A stretch of 29,472 nucleotides of DNA, from the IMG/VR virus record IMGVR_UViG_3300025896_000137, positions 1 to 29,472 of that record; one strand, 5' to 3'. How positions within the stretch are numbered: position 1 is the stretch's first letter; each line of letters begins with the position of its first letter. The notes below the pieces were generated by a model. It saw nothing but the letters and a program-made list of their open reading frames with translations. It was not told the DNA's origin and ran no database searches. The DNA comes from a virus. The translations under genes and the position numbers were made by a program. Of the stretch, positions 9,867 through 15,951 are shown piece after piece.

Positions 9867-10244
9867 TCAGCACTTCAACAACTTCTGAAGCGCCCAATAC
9901 TCAGGATTCACAAATGCCGACACAATGCCTTCGGCAGATGCGCTAATAAAAATCAGAGTTACTGCCATAGAAACGATTGCCGAGACCCATGCAAGAAACG
10001 CCGCTTCGTCATTCCATTCCGATCTTGGGCTTAAGTACGTATCCGGATCATCAGATCGGCGTGTCGTCTTGCGGATTACAACCCGAAACCACCATACGGT
10101 AGCCACCGTAATCGCTATACATATCACCAGATCGACGGCACCACTAATGGGTGCCTGCTTTACCATAACGCCCCATAAGTGCTCGGCTGTAACACCGAGC
10201 TTCGCTGCCATATCTTCAATCAGTTGCCTGTACTTATCGTCCAT
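9867..10244 (-). CDS. Two-helix inner-membrane protein, holin-like topology
   Basis: A 125-residue protein with a soluble amphipathic start (residues 1-33, including AEHLWGVMVKQAP), a first membrane helix at about 36-57 (with WWF), a charged loop at 58-80 rich in Arg and Asp, and a second helix at about 81-103. The start at 10244 is preceded by GGAGAGGTG. The longer frame starting at 10301 would overlap the HTH gene and has no comparable ribosome site. The topology fits a holin or an exclusion-type membrane protein, but the gene lies in the early-left operon, far from the lysis genes, which argues for a host-membrane role. Function unknown. Confidence 0.65.
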   Translation of the reverse strand: MDDKYRQLIEDMAAKLGVTAEHLWGVMVKQAPISGAVDLVICIAITVATVWWFRVVIRKTTRRSDDPDTYLSPRSEWNDEAAFLAWVSAIVSMAVTLIFISASAEGIVSAFVNPEYWALQKLLKC

Positions 10245-10264
10245 TTCACCTCTCCAATGTAAGA

Positions 10265-10510
10265 TTACTTTTCCACAACCTGATACCGCGTTTTGTGCCA
10301 TCCAACCGCCATGGCCTTCTGACGGGCCACACGTTCAGCATTGGTCATGCGGTACACCCTGGGGATCATCTTGTCCCGGTCGAGCCGTTGAATGATCGAG
10401 ATCCCAACCGATAGCGCCTTGGCTATGTCCGCAATCGTCGCCTTCGGGTTATCCTTCATGAACTCAATAGCCCGCTTGGCAACCTCTTGCCGATCGTAAA
10501 CAACCGCCAT
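10265..10510 (-). CDS. Small HTH protein
   Basis: An 81-residue protein. Residues 24-50 (ATIADIAKALSVGISIIQRL) look like a helix-turn-helix with a following basic segment (RVYRMTNAER, KAMAVGWHKTR), suggesting DNA binding. The ATG at 10510 has GGAGGA six bases upstream, and the stop of the gene before it is one base away, so the two are translated together. The open frame extends upstream to 10663 but that part overlaps the neighbouring gene in another frame and is rejected. It could be a regulator of the left operon or a host-directed DNA-binding protein. Confidence 0.65.
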   Translation of the reverse strand: MAVVYDRQEVAKRAIEFMKDNPKATIADIAKALSVGISIIQRLDRDKMIPRVYRMTNAERVARQKAMAVGWHKTRYQVVEK

Positions 10511-10511
10511 G

Positions 10512-10694
10512 TCAGTCCTCCAGTCGATAGCGATCACGCCATGCCGCAGATTCCAGTCCGGCATTTTGTTCCGCGATAGTAATCTTCCCGCCGCGAGCGA
10601 TGAATTCATCGACGGTCTCGCCCGCCGGCTTCGGCTTCGGTCGGTTCCAAAGCGGTTCGTCAAAGCGAGGTGGTACTAGGTCATGGTATCGCAT
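10512..10694 (-). CDS. Small conserved-type phage protein, 60 aa
   Basis: Short hydrophilic protein with the segment VDEFIARGGKITI in the middle. Small phage proteins with a similar FxxxGGxIT segment are familiar, but no function is known to me. AGAGGAA sits seven bases before the ATG. It overlaps the upstream gene by 19 bases and ends one base before the HTH gene, consistent with a compact operon. Confidence 0.6.
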   Translation of the reverse strand: MRYHDLVPPRFDEPLWNRPKPKPAGETVDEFIARGGKITIAEQNAGLESAAWRDRYRLED

Positions 10695-10891
10695 TTGTCA
10701 TTCCTCTTTTTGAAGAGCAGGCAACCTTTGCCGTCTTTTGGCCCCATCAAAAACGTCGATGGTCTATGCCATGCATTAACCGACGCAGGGTATACTTCTG
10801 TTGAAACCCAAAGGCATAACGCCTCATCCTTCCCAAGCTTAAGATCAGGATCATTGATGTCCCATAGAGCGCAATCTTTGCATGTTGTCAT
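10676..10891 (-). CDS. Small cysteine-rich, probably zinc-binding protein
   Basis: A 71-residue protein with Cys at 4, 7, 26, 57 and 67. The CKDC pair followed by two or three spaced cysteines resembles small phage zinc- or metal-binding proteins. The ATG at 10891 is preferred over an upstream TTG at 10903 because the CxxC then lies right at the start, as is usual in such proteins, although no strong ribosome site precedes either. It overlaps the following 60-aa gene by 19 bases. Function unknown. Confidence 0.55.
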   Translation of the reverse strand: MTTCKDCALWDINDPDLKLGKDEALCLWVSTEVYPASVNAWHRPSTFLMGPKDGKGCLLFKKRNDKCDTMT

Positions 10892-10962
10892 TTGTCTATC
10901 CAATCAAAATCAGGGCTACTTAATAGTCGTCGGACAATGACACCATAAATATACAGTGCGCT

Positions 10963-11349
10963 TCATATCCGGTCATCCGCCATGTCTTTCCGGGCCTGTG
11001 CTATATCGGCAAGATACCGCCCAAGCGCCATGTCGATCAAGTGCTGCATCCGTATCGCCGAGCGGTCGTACAGCTCATGCCTGAGCCAGTCCGCGAATAC
11101 ATACGGCGTTTTCAACAAACGACTCATGGTAAGCTGCGGGTCGGATGCAATCAACTCCACCAGGTCATCGGCGATCAGATCACCGTCGCGCTCATAGTAC
11201 GCTGTGAGAAGCGCGTCGATCACTGGTTCAATGGTGCTGTATTCAGGAACACGATAGCGTTTTACAGCGCCCCACGCGGAATCGTCAATCGCTTGAATCA
11301 GGCGTTCCCCGAGTTCAGGGTCGCCGGGTAGATCGGCAAAAATGGACAT
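10963..11349 (-). CDS. Hypothetical helical protein, 128 aa
   Basis: Soluble, acidic and largely alpha-helical, with a conserved-looking core (DPQLTMSRLLKTPYVFADWLRHELYD is present in two helices). No catalytic motif, cysteine pair or membrane segment is visible. GAGGTG lies six bases before the ATG at 11349, and the start overlaps the stop of the zinc-ribbon gene (TAATG), so the pair is coupled. No family recognised. Confidence 0.65.
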   Translation of the reverse strand: MSIFADLPGDPELGERLIQAIDDSAWGAVKRYRVPEYSTIEPVIDALLTAYYERDGDLIADDLVELIASDPQLTMSRLLKTPYVFADWLRHELYDRSAIRMQHLIDMALGRYLADIAQARKDMADDRI

Positions 11350-11555
11350 TATTGCACCTCAATTATGCGTTCCCAACGAACTGTCGGGTACTTCTGCCAT
11401 AGGTTCTTCGTCTTCGCGCAGTTGTTACACTTGTGCGGCCATTGTGGCGGGTCGGACACCAACATCATGCCCGTCTGCTCCATCACTCCGGTATTGCAGT
11501 CGTCGCAGATGTAGTCCACACCAATCGTCTGCACGTTGTAGGTTCTTTCGCTCAT
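11349..11555 (-). CDS. Small zinc-ribbon protein
   Basis: A 68-residue protein with two CxxC pairs (CDDC near residue 17 and CNNC near residue 43) separated by about 26 residues, plus a histidine before the second pair, giving a typical zinc-ribbon layout. Short zinc-ribbon proteins of this form (GVDYICDDC, PHKCNNC) are common in phage early regions and may bind nucleic acid or host RNA polymerase; neither is shown here. AAAGGCGA precedes the ATG, and the stop overlaps the next start. Confidence 0.75.
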   Translation of the reverse strand: MSERTYNVQTIGVDYICDDCNTGVMEQTGMMLVSDPPQWPHKCNNCAKTKNLWQKYPTVRWERIIEVQ

Positions 11556-11629
11556 GTCGTTCGCCTTTCAAAAATAGGCTAATGTTTCCTGCCTAGCATT
11601 ATCCTAAATCCACGGAAATCTCGTAGTCG

Positions 11630-11917
11630 CTAACGCAAGCCTATCTCCTCAAGAAACGCCAAAGGATCATCCTCGCCAGTTTCGTCATCGTACCAATCCT
11701 CCCATCCGGGCGTTCCTTCCCCGTCTGAATTGTCGCACCACTGGCGCAATCCGCCGGCATTACAGAAATCAGGCTTGATGTTGTTTTCGAACTGGAAAAT
11801 ATCATATTTAGCTAGAACATCCATTACCTTCACGCCTTCGGCTACCGTAGCTACGTCCACTTCAAACGCTTTCATGGGGACTTGTGGAACCCACCATACT
11901 TGCAATTTCTTTTCCAT
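11630..11917 (-). CDS. Conserved-type phage protein with acidic C-terminus, 95 aa
   Basis: The N-terminal part (KLQVWWVPQVPMKAFEV) and the NNIKPDFCNAGGL segment are of a type I recognise from many tailed phages, usually annotated as hypothetical and in some annotations, without proof that I know of, as superinfection exclusion. The last third is strongly acidic (WEDWYDDETGEDDP). AAGGGAT lies eight to nine bases before the ATG at 11917. A copy of the shared promoter motif lies 45 bases upstream, so it may start its own transcript. Confidence 0.7.
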   Translation of the reverse strand: MEKKLQVWWVPQVPMKAFEVDVATVAEGVKVMDVLAKYDIFQFENNIKPDFCNAGGLRQWCDNSDGEGTPGWEDWYDDETGEDDPLAFLEEIGLR

Positions 11918-11961
11918 CGTCTGATCCCTTGCGTTGTAGTTGAAATTCGCAACTCGCTTTC

Positions 11962-11994
11962 CGTAACTATCCGCAATCCGCTCAATATCTCGCG
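11962..11994 (-). promoter_or_regulatory. Second leftward copy of the shared promoter motif
   Basis: On the minus strand it contains GGATTGCGGATAGTTACG, identical over 18 bases to the copy at 12780-12797 and continuing with only two mismatches to 11987. GATAGT (11966-11971) is a plausible -10 box; the -35 position (11989-11994) is poor. It sits 45 bases upstream of the 95-aa gene. Confidence 0.5.
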
Positions 11995-11995
11995 T

Positions 11996-12265
11996 TTAAT
12001 CTATGTTCTCATCTTGAGAATATTTATCAACAGCAGATTCCGCTTCTGCAATCTTTTTCTCAACAGCGGACATCGCTTCCTGCACGGTTGTAAACGGGCC
12101 AAGGTATGTATGGCGCGACCAGCCGGGGACATCATAGGTTCCCAGGTGTACTGCAATTCCGCCGTGTTGGCTGAAAGAAACGCTCATTGAGTAACTGCTA
12201 ATTTTTTCCGCACCAGTTATATCGCGCAGCTTCAAAAATCTGTCGTGCAGGTCTTTCAAGTTCAT
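11996..12265 (-). CDS. Hypothetical protein, 89 aa
   Basis: Unrecognised soluble protein: an N-terminal helix (LKDLHDRFLKLRDITG), a central beta-like part with GGIAVHLGTYDVPGW and HTYLGPFTT, then a helical, acidic C-terminus. The ATG at 12265 is chosen because GGAGGT precedes it by five bases; the frame extends further upstream but would run through the separate 55-aa gene in another frame. It lies downstream of that gene in the leftward operon. Confidence 0.6.
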   Translation of the reverse strand: MNLKDLHDRFLKLRDITGAEKISSYSMSVSFSQHGGIAVHLGTYDVPGWSRHTYLGPFTTVQEAMSAVEKKIAEAESAVDKYSQDENID

Positions 12266-12278
12266 GTCAACCTCCATG

Positions 12279-12446
12279 CTATGCGTCTTTATCGGTTGCG
12301 CCGGTTGCCTTTGCAGCGCGTTCAGCATCTTGGTAGCGTTCGTAGTAACGCTGTCCGTAGTATTCAACTTTCCCGCACAGCAGCGTCACGCGATAGCGCC
12401 AACCTTGCTCGGTTCCGATACACTCAATCGTGTATTTCAATGTCAT
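12279..12446 (-). CDS. Small hypothetical protein, 55 aa
   Basis: A short frame easily missed by length cut-offs. It begins MTLKYTIECIGTEQGWRY and continues RVTLLCGKVEYYGQRYYERY, suggesting a small beta-sheet domain, then a helical lysine/alanine-rich tail. The excellent ribosome site GGAGGA lies just upstream of the ATG at 12446, and its stop is 14 bases before the next start, as expected in this operon. The two cysteines are too few for a typical zinc site. No family recognised. Confidence 0.65.
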   Translation of the reverse strand: MTLKYTIECIGTEQGWRYRVTLLCGKVEYYGQRYYERYQDAERAAKATGATDKDA

Positions 12447-12496
12447 TCGTTCCTCCACAATCGTTATCGTGCCGCAAATATCAGCAATATAGTCTG

Positions 12497-12757
12497 CTAA
12501 TATTTATCCGGCAATATCGCCTCGCATTCTCGCCGAAGTCTTTGAGTGTCGTGATGCATAACGAAATCCAGAAGAACCTTGAGCGCCGCTCTATCAATTT
12601 TCAGGCTATGCACAGGGTCATGTTGGGAAATCAAAAGCCTGCAACACTCATGCGTCCGAGCAAGTTCAAGCCTGGCCGTTGCATTCTCTCGCTCAGCGGA
12701 CCAGCGTCGTACCTCATCGGTGTTGCTGGGGTACATTCCAAACTCGTTCATCTTCAT
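12497..12757 (-). CDS. First gene of the leftward operon, hypothetical, 86 aa
   Basis: Unrecognised hydrophilic helical protein. It has an N-terminal MNEFGMYPSNTDEVRRW segment, several Arg/Glu-rich helices and two adjacent cysteines (HECC). GGGGGA lies five bases upstream of the ATG at 12757; a second ATG two codons in is possible. It lies 23 bases beyond the leftward promoter, so it should be the first translated early-left product. Confidence 0.6.
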   Translation of the reverse strand: MKMNEFGMYPSNTDEVRRWSAERENATARLELARTHECCRLLISQHDPVHSLKIDRAALKVLLDFVMHHDTQRLRRECEAILPDKY

Positions 12758-12779
12758 AATTTCCCCCGCGTTGTTGTGT

Positions 12780-12812
12780 CGTAACTATCCGCAATCCACG
12801 CAATACACGCAA
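12780..12812 (-). promoter_or_regulatory. Leftward early promoter (shared motif copy)
   Basis: On the minus strand: TTGCGT (12812-12807), a 17-base spacer, then GATAGT (12789-12784), a good match to a sigma70-type promoter. The -10 box lies inside the repeated motif GGATTGnnnATAGTTAC. The promoter would serve the gene starting at 12757. Promoter activity is inferred from spacing and from recurrence of the motif. Confidence 0.6.
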
Positions 12813-12831
12813 CCCAATTTGGTGAACAATA

Positions 12832-12845
12832 ACCGGATATCCGGT
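12832..12845. promoter_or_regulatory. Perfect 14-bp palindrome, candidate operator A
   Basis: ACCGGATATCCGGT reads the same on both strands. It lies between the two divergent promoters, upstream of the leftward -35 box. GGTGA and TCACC flank it at near-symmetric positions. A dimeric repressor could bind here, for example one of the HTH proteins encoded in the window; that link is inference. Confidence 0.5.
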
Positions 12846-12854
12846 CACCATCCG

Positions 12855-12868
12855 ACAGGCTAGCCTGT
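12855..12868. promoter_or_regulatory. Perfect 14-bp palindrome, candidate operator B
   Basis: ACAGGCTAGCCTGT is a second perfect palindrome, unrelated in sequence to the first. The centres are 23 bp apart. Its last base is the first base of the rightward -35 box, so a protein bound here would block RNA polymerase. Confidence 0.5.
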
Positions 12869-12897
12869 TGCCTATTCCGCTGGATTGGCTATAGTTA
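12868..12897 (+). promoter_or_regulatory. Rightward early promoter
   Basis: TTGCCT (12868-12873), a 16-base spacer and TATAGT (12890-12895) form a sigma70-like promoter. The -10 region carries the same GGATTGnnnATAGTTAC motif as the two leftward copies, here on the plus strand. It would start the operon beginning with the ERF gene at 12928. Confidence 0.6.
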
Positions 12898-12927
12898 CCG
12901 GGCAAATTGCGCATTTTGGAGGGCTAG

Positions 12928-13653
12928 GTGGACGAATCAACACAAGTAATTATTAAGCAGGAAAGCACGACCTTGCTGGAAATTATCAGCAGTGCTGCCA
13001 AGGATAAATCGACTGATGTCGCGAAAATGGAGCAGTTGTTTTCATTGTACGAAAGGGTGCAGGCCAGAGAATCGGAGGTTGAATTCAACCGCGCGATGAA
13101 TGCTGCGCAATCCGATATGCGCAGAATTGCAGCGGATGCCACAAACAACCAGACTCGTTCTCAGTATGCGACGTATGCAGGGATTGACAGGGTTATCAGG
13201 CCAATCTACACCAAGCACGGATTTAGTCTTAGCTTCGATACCGGAGATTCCCCACAGGACATGGTTCGTGTTGTCTGCTACGTTTCCCACAGCGGCGGCC
13301 ATTCGCGCCAGTATCACGCCGACATCCCGGCTGACGGCAAAGGAGCCAAGGGTGGAGACGTGATGACGAAAACCCACGCGGTAGGGTCTGGAATGTCGTA
13401 TGGAATGCGCTACCTGCTGAAGATGATTTTCAATGTCGCTATCGGCCTGGATGATGACGATGGGAATTCCGCGAGTGGGGATGACGGAACAGCCGACTGG
13501 ATTGCTGCTATTGAGTCCGCCATGGATCGTGACGGTCTTGGTGCAATCCGTGCAGCTTTGAAAGACTCACCGACGCCTACGGGGGCGGCTCGGACCAAGG
13601 TAGTATCCGCATGGAATGCTCGGTTGAAAGCTATCTCTGGTGAATCCAAATGA
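12928..13653 (+). CDS. ERF-family single-strand annealing protein
   Basis: Anneals complementary single strands during phage recombination and recombination-dependent replication. The 241-residue protein carries the ERF core: FNRAMNAAQSDMRRI near residue 53, SQYATYAGIDRVIRPIYTKHG, then SHSGGHSRQYHADIP and GSGMSYGMRYLLKMIFNVAIG, which are hallmarks of the family. The C-terminus is acidic and then variable, as usual. The start is GTG at 12928 behind TTTTGGAGGG. The stop overlaps the exonuclease start by four bases (ATGA), and the two form an annealase/nuclease pair followed by SSB. It is the first gene after the rightward early promoter. Confidence 0.92.
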   Translation: MDESTQVIIKQESTTLLEIISSAAKDKSTDVAKMEQLFSLYERVQARESEVEFNRAMNAAQSDMRRIAADATNNQTRSQYATYAGIDRVIRPIYTKHGFSLSFDTGDSPQDMVRVVCYVSHSGGHSRQYHADIPADGKGAKGGDVMTKTHAVGSGMSYGMRYLLKMIFNVAIGLDDDDGNSASGDDGTADWIAAIESAMDRDGLGAIRAALKDSPTPTGAARTKVVSAWNARLKAISGESK

Positions 13654-14267
13654 TCGTTCAGGGATCGGAAGAATGGCTGTTACAGCGTGTTGGTAATTTC
13701 ACCGCTTCCCGCATTGCCGACTTGATGGCGAAAACGAAAAGCGGGCCATCGACCAGCAGAGCGAATATGATCGCAACCCTGGTTGTCGAGCGGATCACTG
13801 GTAAGCCGGTGGACACCTACAAAAACGCAGCCATGCAGCGCGGTACGGAACTTGAGCCACAAGCCCGCGACGCTTACGCTTTTGAGTTCGGCGTTACGAT
13901 TGAGGAAGTTGGGTATATCGAGCACCCGCGAATCGCACGAGTCGGGTGCAGTCCTGACGGGATAGTCGGGAAAGGATTGGTTGAGATTAAATGCCCATCG
14001 GCGATGGGAAAGCACCTTGACGCCATCCGGTTCGGATCACACGCCAGAGAGTACAAGTGGCAATTGCAGCACCAGCTATTTGTGACTGGGAAAGAATGGG
14101 TCGATGCAGTTAGCTATCATCCTGACTTCCCGGAGAATATGCAGCTTGCAGTTGTGCGTGTTGTTCCAGATCAGGAATCATTTGAAAAGATCGAGACGGA
14201 AATAACCATTGCCGAAAGCGAAATTCAATTCATCATCGAGGAGCTATTGAATGTCAAACGACCTTAA
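13650..14267 (+). CDS. YqaJ/lambda-type exonuclease
   Basis: A 5'-3' double-strand exonuclease that makes single-stranded ends for the ERF protein. The 205-residue length is usual for the family. Seen motifs: SRIADL near residue 20, GTELEPQAR (65-73), SPDGIV with D103, EIKCP with E112 and K114 (the ExK metal/catalytic pair), and the WQLQHQL helix (137-143). All nuclease core residues are present, so it should be active. It overlaps the ERF stop by four bases and the SSB start by 17, giving a coupled recombination cassette. Confidence 0.92.
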   Translation: MIVQGSEEWLLQRVGNFTASRIADLMAKTKSGPSTSRANMIATLVVERITGKPVDTYKNAAMQRGTELEPQARDAYAFEFGVTIEEVGYIEHPRIARVGCSPDGIVGKGLVEIKCPSAMGKHLDAIRFGSHAREYKWQLQHQLFVTGKEWVDAVSYHPDFPENMQLAVVRVVPDQESFEKIETEITIAESEIQFIIEELLNVKRP

Positions 14268-14667
14268 TCTTTGCCAGTTCATCGGACGCCTTGGCAAGGA
14301 CCCGGAAACATCGGCCACGCCATCGGGCACCACTGTAACGAAGGTAAGCATTGCGGTCGGCGAGCAGTGGAAAGACAAGGCTGGCCAGAAGAAAGAAAGC
14401 ACAACCTGGGTATCTGTGGTTGCGTTCGGGAAGCTGGCGGAAATAATGGGCCAGTATCTCAAGAAGGGAAGCAAAGTGTATCTGTCCGGCAAGATGTCCA
14501 CCCGAAAGTGGCAGGACAAATCCGGCCAGGATCGCTACACCACTGAAATCATCGCCGGTGATATGCAGATGCTCGAGGGCCGTAGTGATTCACAGGCGAA
14601 GGCTGAACCGAAGCCAGCCGAAACGTCAGCGTTCGACAACTTCGACAGTGAAGACATTCCTTTCTGA
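14251..14667 (+). CDS. ssb: Single-stranded DNA-binding protein
   Basis: Coats single-stranded DNA during replication and recombination. An OB-fold occupies about residues 5-115 with typical segments (FIGRLGKDPE, WVSVVAFGKLAEIMGQYLKKGSKVYLSGKM). The C-terminus is acidic and ends DSEDIPF, the tip that recruits partner proteins in bacterial SSBs, so this phage protein can probably contact host factors. GAGGAG lies eight bases before the ATG. It directly follows the exonuclease. Confidence 0.95.
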   Translation: MSNDLNLCQFIGRLGKDPETSATPSGTTVTKVSIAVGEQWKDKAGQKKESTTWVSVVAFGKLAEIMGQYLKKGSKVYLSGKMSTRKWQDKSGQDRYTTEIIAGDMQMLEGRSDSQAKAEPKPAETSAFDNFDSEDIPF

Positions 14668-14679
14668 TCGGTGGACAAC

Positions 14680-15168
14680 ATGTGGATGACAACTCTGAAC
14701 AAAATCCGGTCCCATTCTCCCTGTAAGGATGGATGGGAAAAACTGCTGAAGCACTTGGGTAAAACTAAGTCCGACGATGAACCGCTGTCGATTATCGAGA
14801 TACTTGACAGCAACGGACTGGACGACGCCCTGTGGTGCTTGCAAGCTGTAGATGGTCATGACCCTGAAATTCGTCTGCTCGCCGTGTGGTACGCTCGGCA
14901 GGTACAGCTCTTGATGAATGATCCTCGCAGTATTGAGGCGCTGTATGTCGCAGAGCGCTACGCTAACGGATTGGCGACATACCGTGAATTGGCTGCTGCT
15001 GGGGATGCTGCTAGGGCTGCTGCTGGGGCTGCTGCTTGGGCTTCTGGGGCTGCTGCTTGGGCTGCTGCTAGGGCTGCTGCTGGGGATGCTGCTTGGGCTG
15101 CTGGGGCTGCTGCTTGGGCTGCTGCTTGGGCTGCTCAAGAAGAAAAACTCCGCGAGGTTGCCGGATGA
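14680..15168 (+). CDS. Protein with Ala-rich AAAW/AAAR/AAAG repeat tail
   Basis: A 162-residue protein in two parts. Residues 1 to about 100 form a helical domain (IIEILDSNGLDDALWCLQAV, then a YARQVQLLMN helix) of a type I recognise from other phages without a known function. From about 105 to the end, four-residue units AAA[WRG] or DAA[WR] repeat about a dozen times, probably a long alanine helix with one Trp, Arg or Gly per turn-like unit. The start ATG at 14680 follows GGTGG; a GTG nine bases earlier has no ribosome site. Its stop overlaps the XRE start (ATGA). Confidence 0.7.
   Translation: MWMTTLNKIRSHSPCKDGWEKLLKHLGKTKSDDEPLSIIEILDSNGLDDALWCLQAVDGHDPEIRLLAVWYARQVQLLMNDPRSIEALYVAERYANGLATYRELAAAGDAARAAAGAAAWASGAAAWAAARAAAGDAAWAAGAAAWAAAWAAQEEKLREVAG
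14992..15135 (+). repeat. 12-bp tandem repeat inside coding sequence
   Basis: 144 bases built from GCTGCTGCT plus TGG, AGG or GGG, ten full units and three shortened ones. All lengths are multiples of three, so slippage would add or remove whole residues without a frameshift. The other forward frames through the repeat and the complementary strand are also free of stops, which creates several spurious long frames here. Confidence 0.95.
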
Positions 15169-15368
15169 CAACAGCCGAACGTATCATCAAGGCCAGGTCA
15201 GCCGCGAAGCTGTCCCAGCGCGACTTGGCCAAGATTGCAGGGTGCAGCCAGCAGACGATATGCGATATTGAGCATGGTGCAAGATCGAAGTATCTGCCCG
15301 AGATTGCGCGAGCGCTGGGGGTTACTGTGGAATGGTTGGTCTTTGGGAGGAAGAGATGGGAACCGTAA
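15165..15368 (+). CDS. XRE/Cro-type HTH regulator
   Basis: A 67-residue DNA-binding protein with a classic HTH at about residues 17-38 (SQRDLAKIAGCSQQTICDIE), followed by ARALGVTVEWLVFG, the usual fourth and fifth helices. It has no ligand or cleavage domain, so it is Cro-like rather than CI-like. ATG at 15165 overlaps the preceding TGA. It could act on the palindromes in the divergent control region; that is inference. The preceding frame from 15093 is repeat-derived and rejected. Confidence 0.85.
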   Translation: MTTAERIIKARSAAKLSQRDLAKIAGCSQQTICDIEHGARSKYLPEIARALGVTVEWLVFGRKRWEP

Positions 15369-15724
15369 CATGTGAAGATAAATTAAAGTCTGCGGAGACG
15401 GCTCTAGTAGCGCTCGCAAAGCTAGCCGGGGTTTATCCGCATAGGATTGATGGATCATGGGATCATCTTGAGGATAGGACAAGATTGCTTCTAGGGATTA
15501 CAGGGCCAATAGATGGTTCGCCCGTTGAGCATATCCCACACTCTGACGTTTGGCGCATGACGGCATGGGACGTGCTCGACCTGGTGATAGGGAAAATGGC
15601 CGAATCCGACCAGCGGTATGCGGACGTTTCATTCGATGTCACCGTTGGCGGATCGCCAGCCAAACTCACCGCACGGTTTGACCTTACGTTTGATGATGAA
15701 ATCGAGGATGAAGATGAAGACTGA
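15356..15724 (+). CDS. Hypothetical protein with acidic tail, 122 aa
   Basis: Unrecognised. A helical N-terminal half (EDKLKSAETALVALAKLAGV) is followed by a mixed domain with DVLDLVIGKMAESDQRY and a beta-like end, terminating in an almost purely acidic tail (DDEIEDEDED). ATG at 15356 is chosen because GGGAGGAAGAG is immediately upstream; an earlier in-frame GTG/ATG at 15332 lies within the XRE gene. It overlaps the XRE gene by 13 bases and the next gene by 11. Confidence 0.65.
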   Translation: MGTVTCEDKLKSAETALVALAKLAGVYPHRIDGSWDHLEDRTRLLLGITGPIDGSPVEHIPHSDVWRMTAWDVLDLVIGKMAESDQRYADVSFDVTVGGSPAKLTARFDLTFDDEIEDEDED

Positions 15725-15941
15725 AACATGCCCTACCTGCGGCGGATCAGGTGTTGTTGAAGATGATCTTGCTGAATTCGAGACAAAGATCCCGGAAGGC
15801 TGCGTTTGCCATGACGAGGGATGGTGGATGTCCGATATTAACGATGTTTGCGACAATTACGTCAAAAACAAAGATGCTGACAGCAACGTATTTCCTGACG
15901 AATGTAAGACGTGCGAGCACGATGAAGCCTGCCATAAGTAG
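15714..15941 (+). CDS. Small DnaJ-type zinc-finger protein
   Basis: A 75-residue protein beginning MKTETCPTCGGSGVV, the CxxCxGxG form of DnaJ-like zinc fingers, followed by CVCHD, and ending with CKTCEHDEACHK. About eight metal-binding residues in a short chain suggest two zinc sites. The ATG at 15714 is six bases after GAGG. Its position between other small zinc proteins suggests a nucleic-acid or protein-adaptor role; not known. Confidence 0.65.
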   Translation: MKTETCPTCGGSGVVEDDLAEFETKIPEGCVCHDEGWWMSDINDVCDNYVKNKDADSNVFPDECKTCEHDEACHK

Positions 15942-15951
15942 GGGAATAGCC

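Noticed and set aside
12714-12914. 66-codon minus-strand frame in the control region
   Set aside because: It overlaps both the operators and the first leftward gene, has no ribosome site, and reads through the palindromes.
14918-15271. Leu/Gly-rich 117-codon frame, and Ser/Pro-rich minus frame at 14626-15171
   Set aside because: Both are by-products of the 12-bp repeat, which has no stops in several frames; no ribosome sites.
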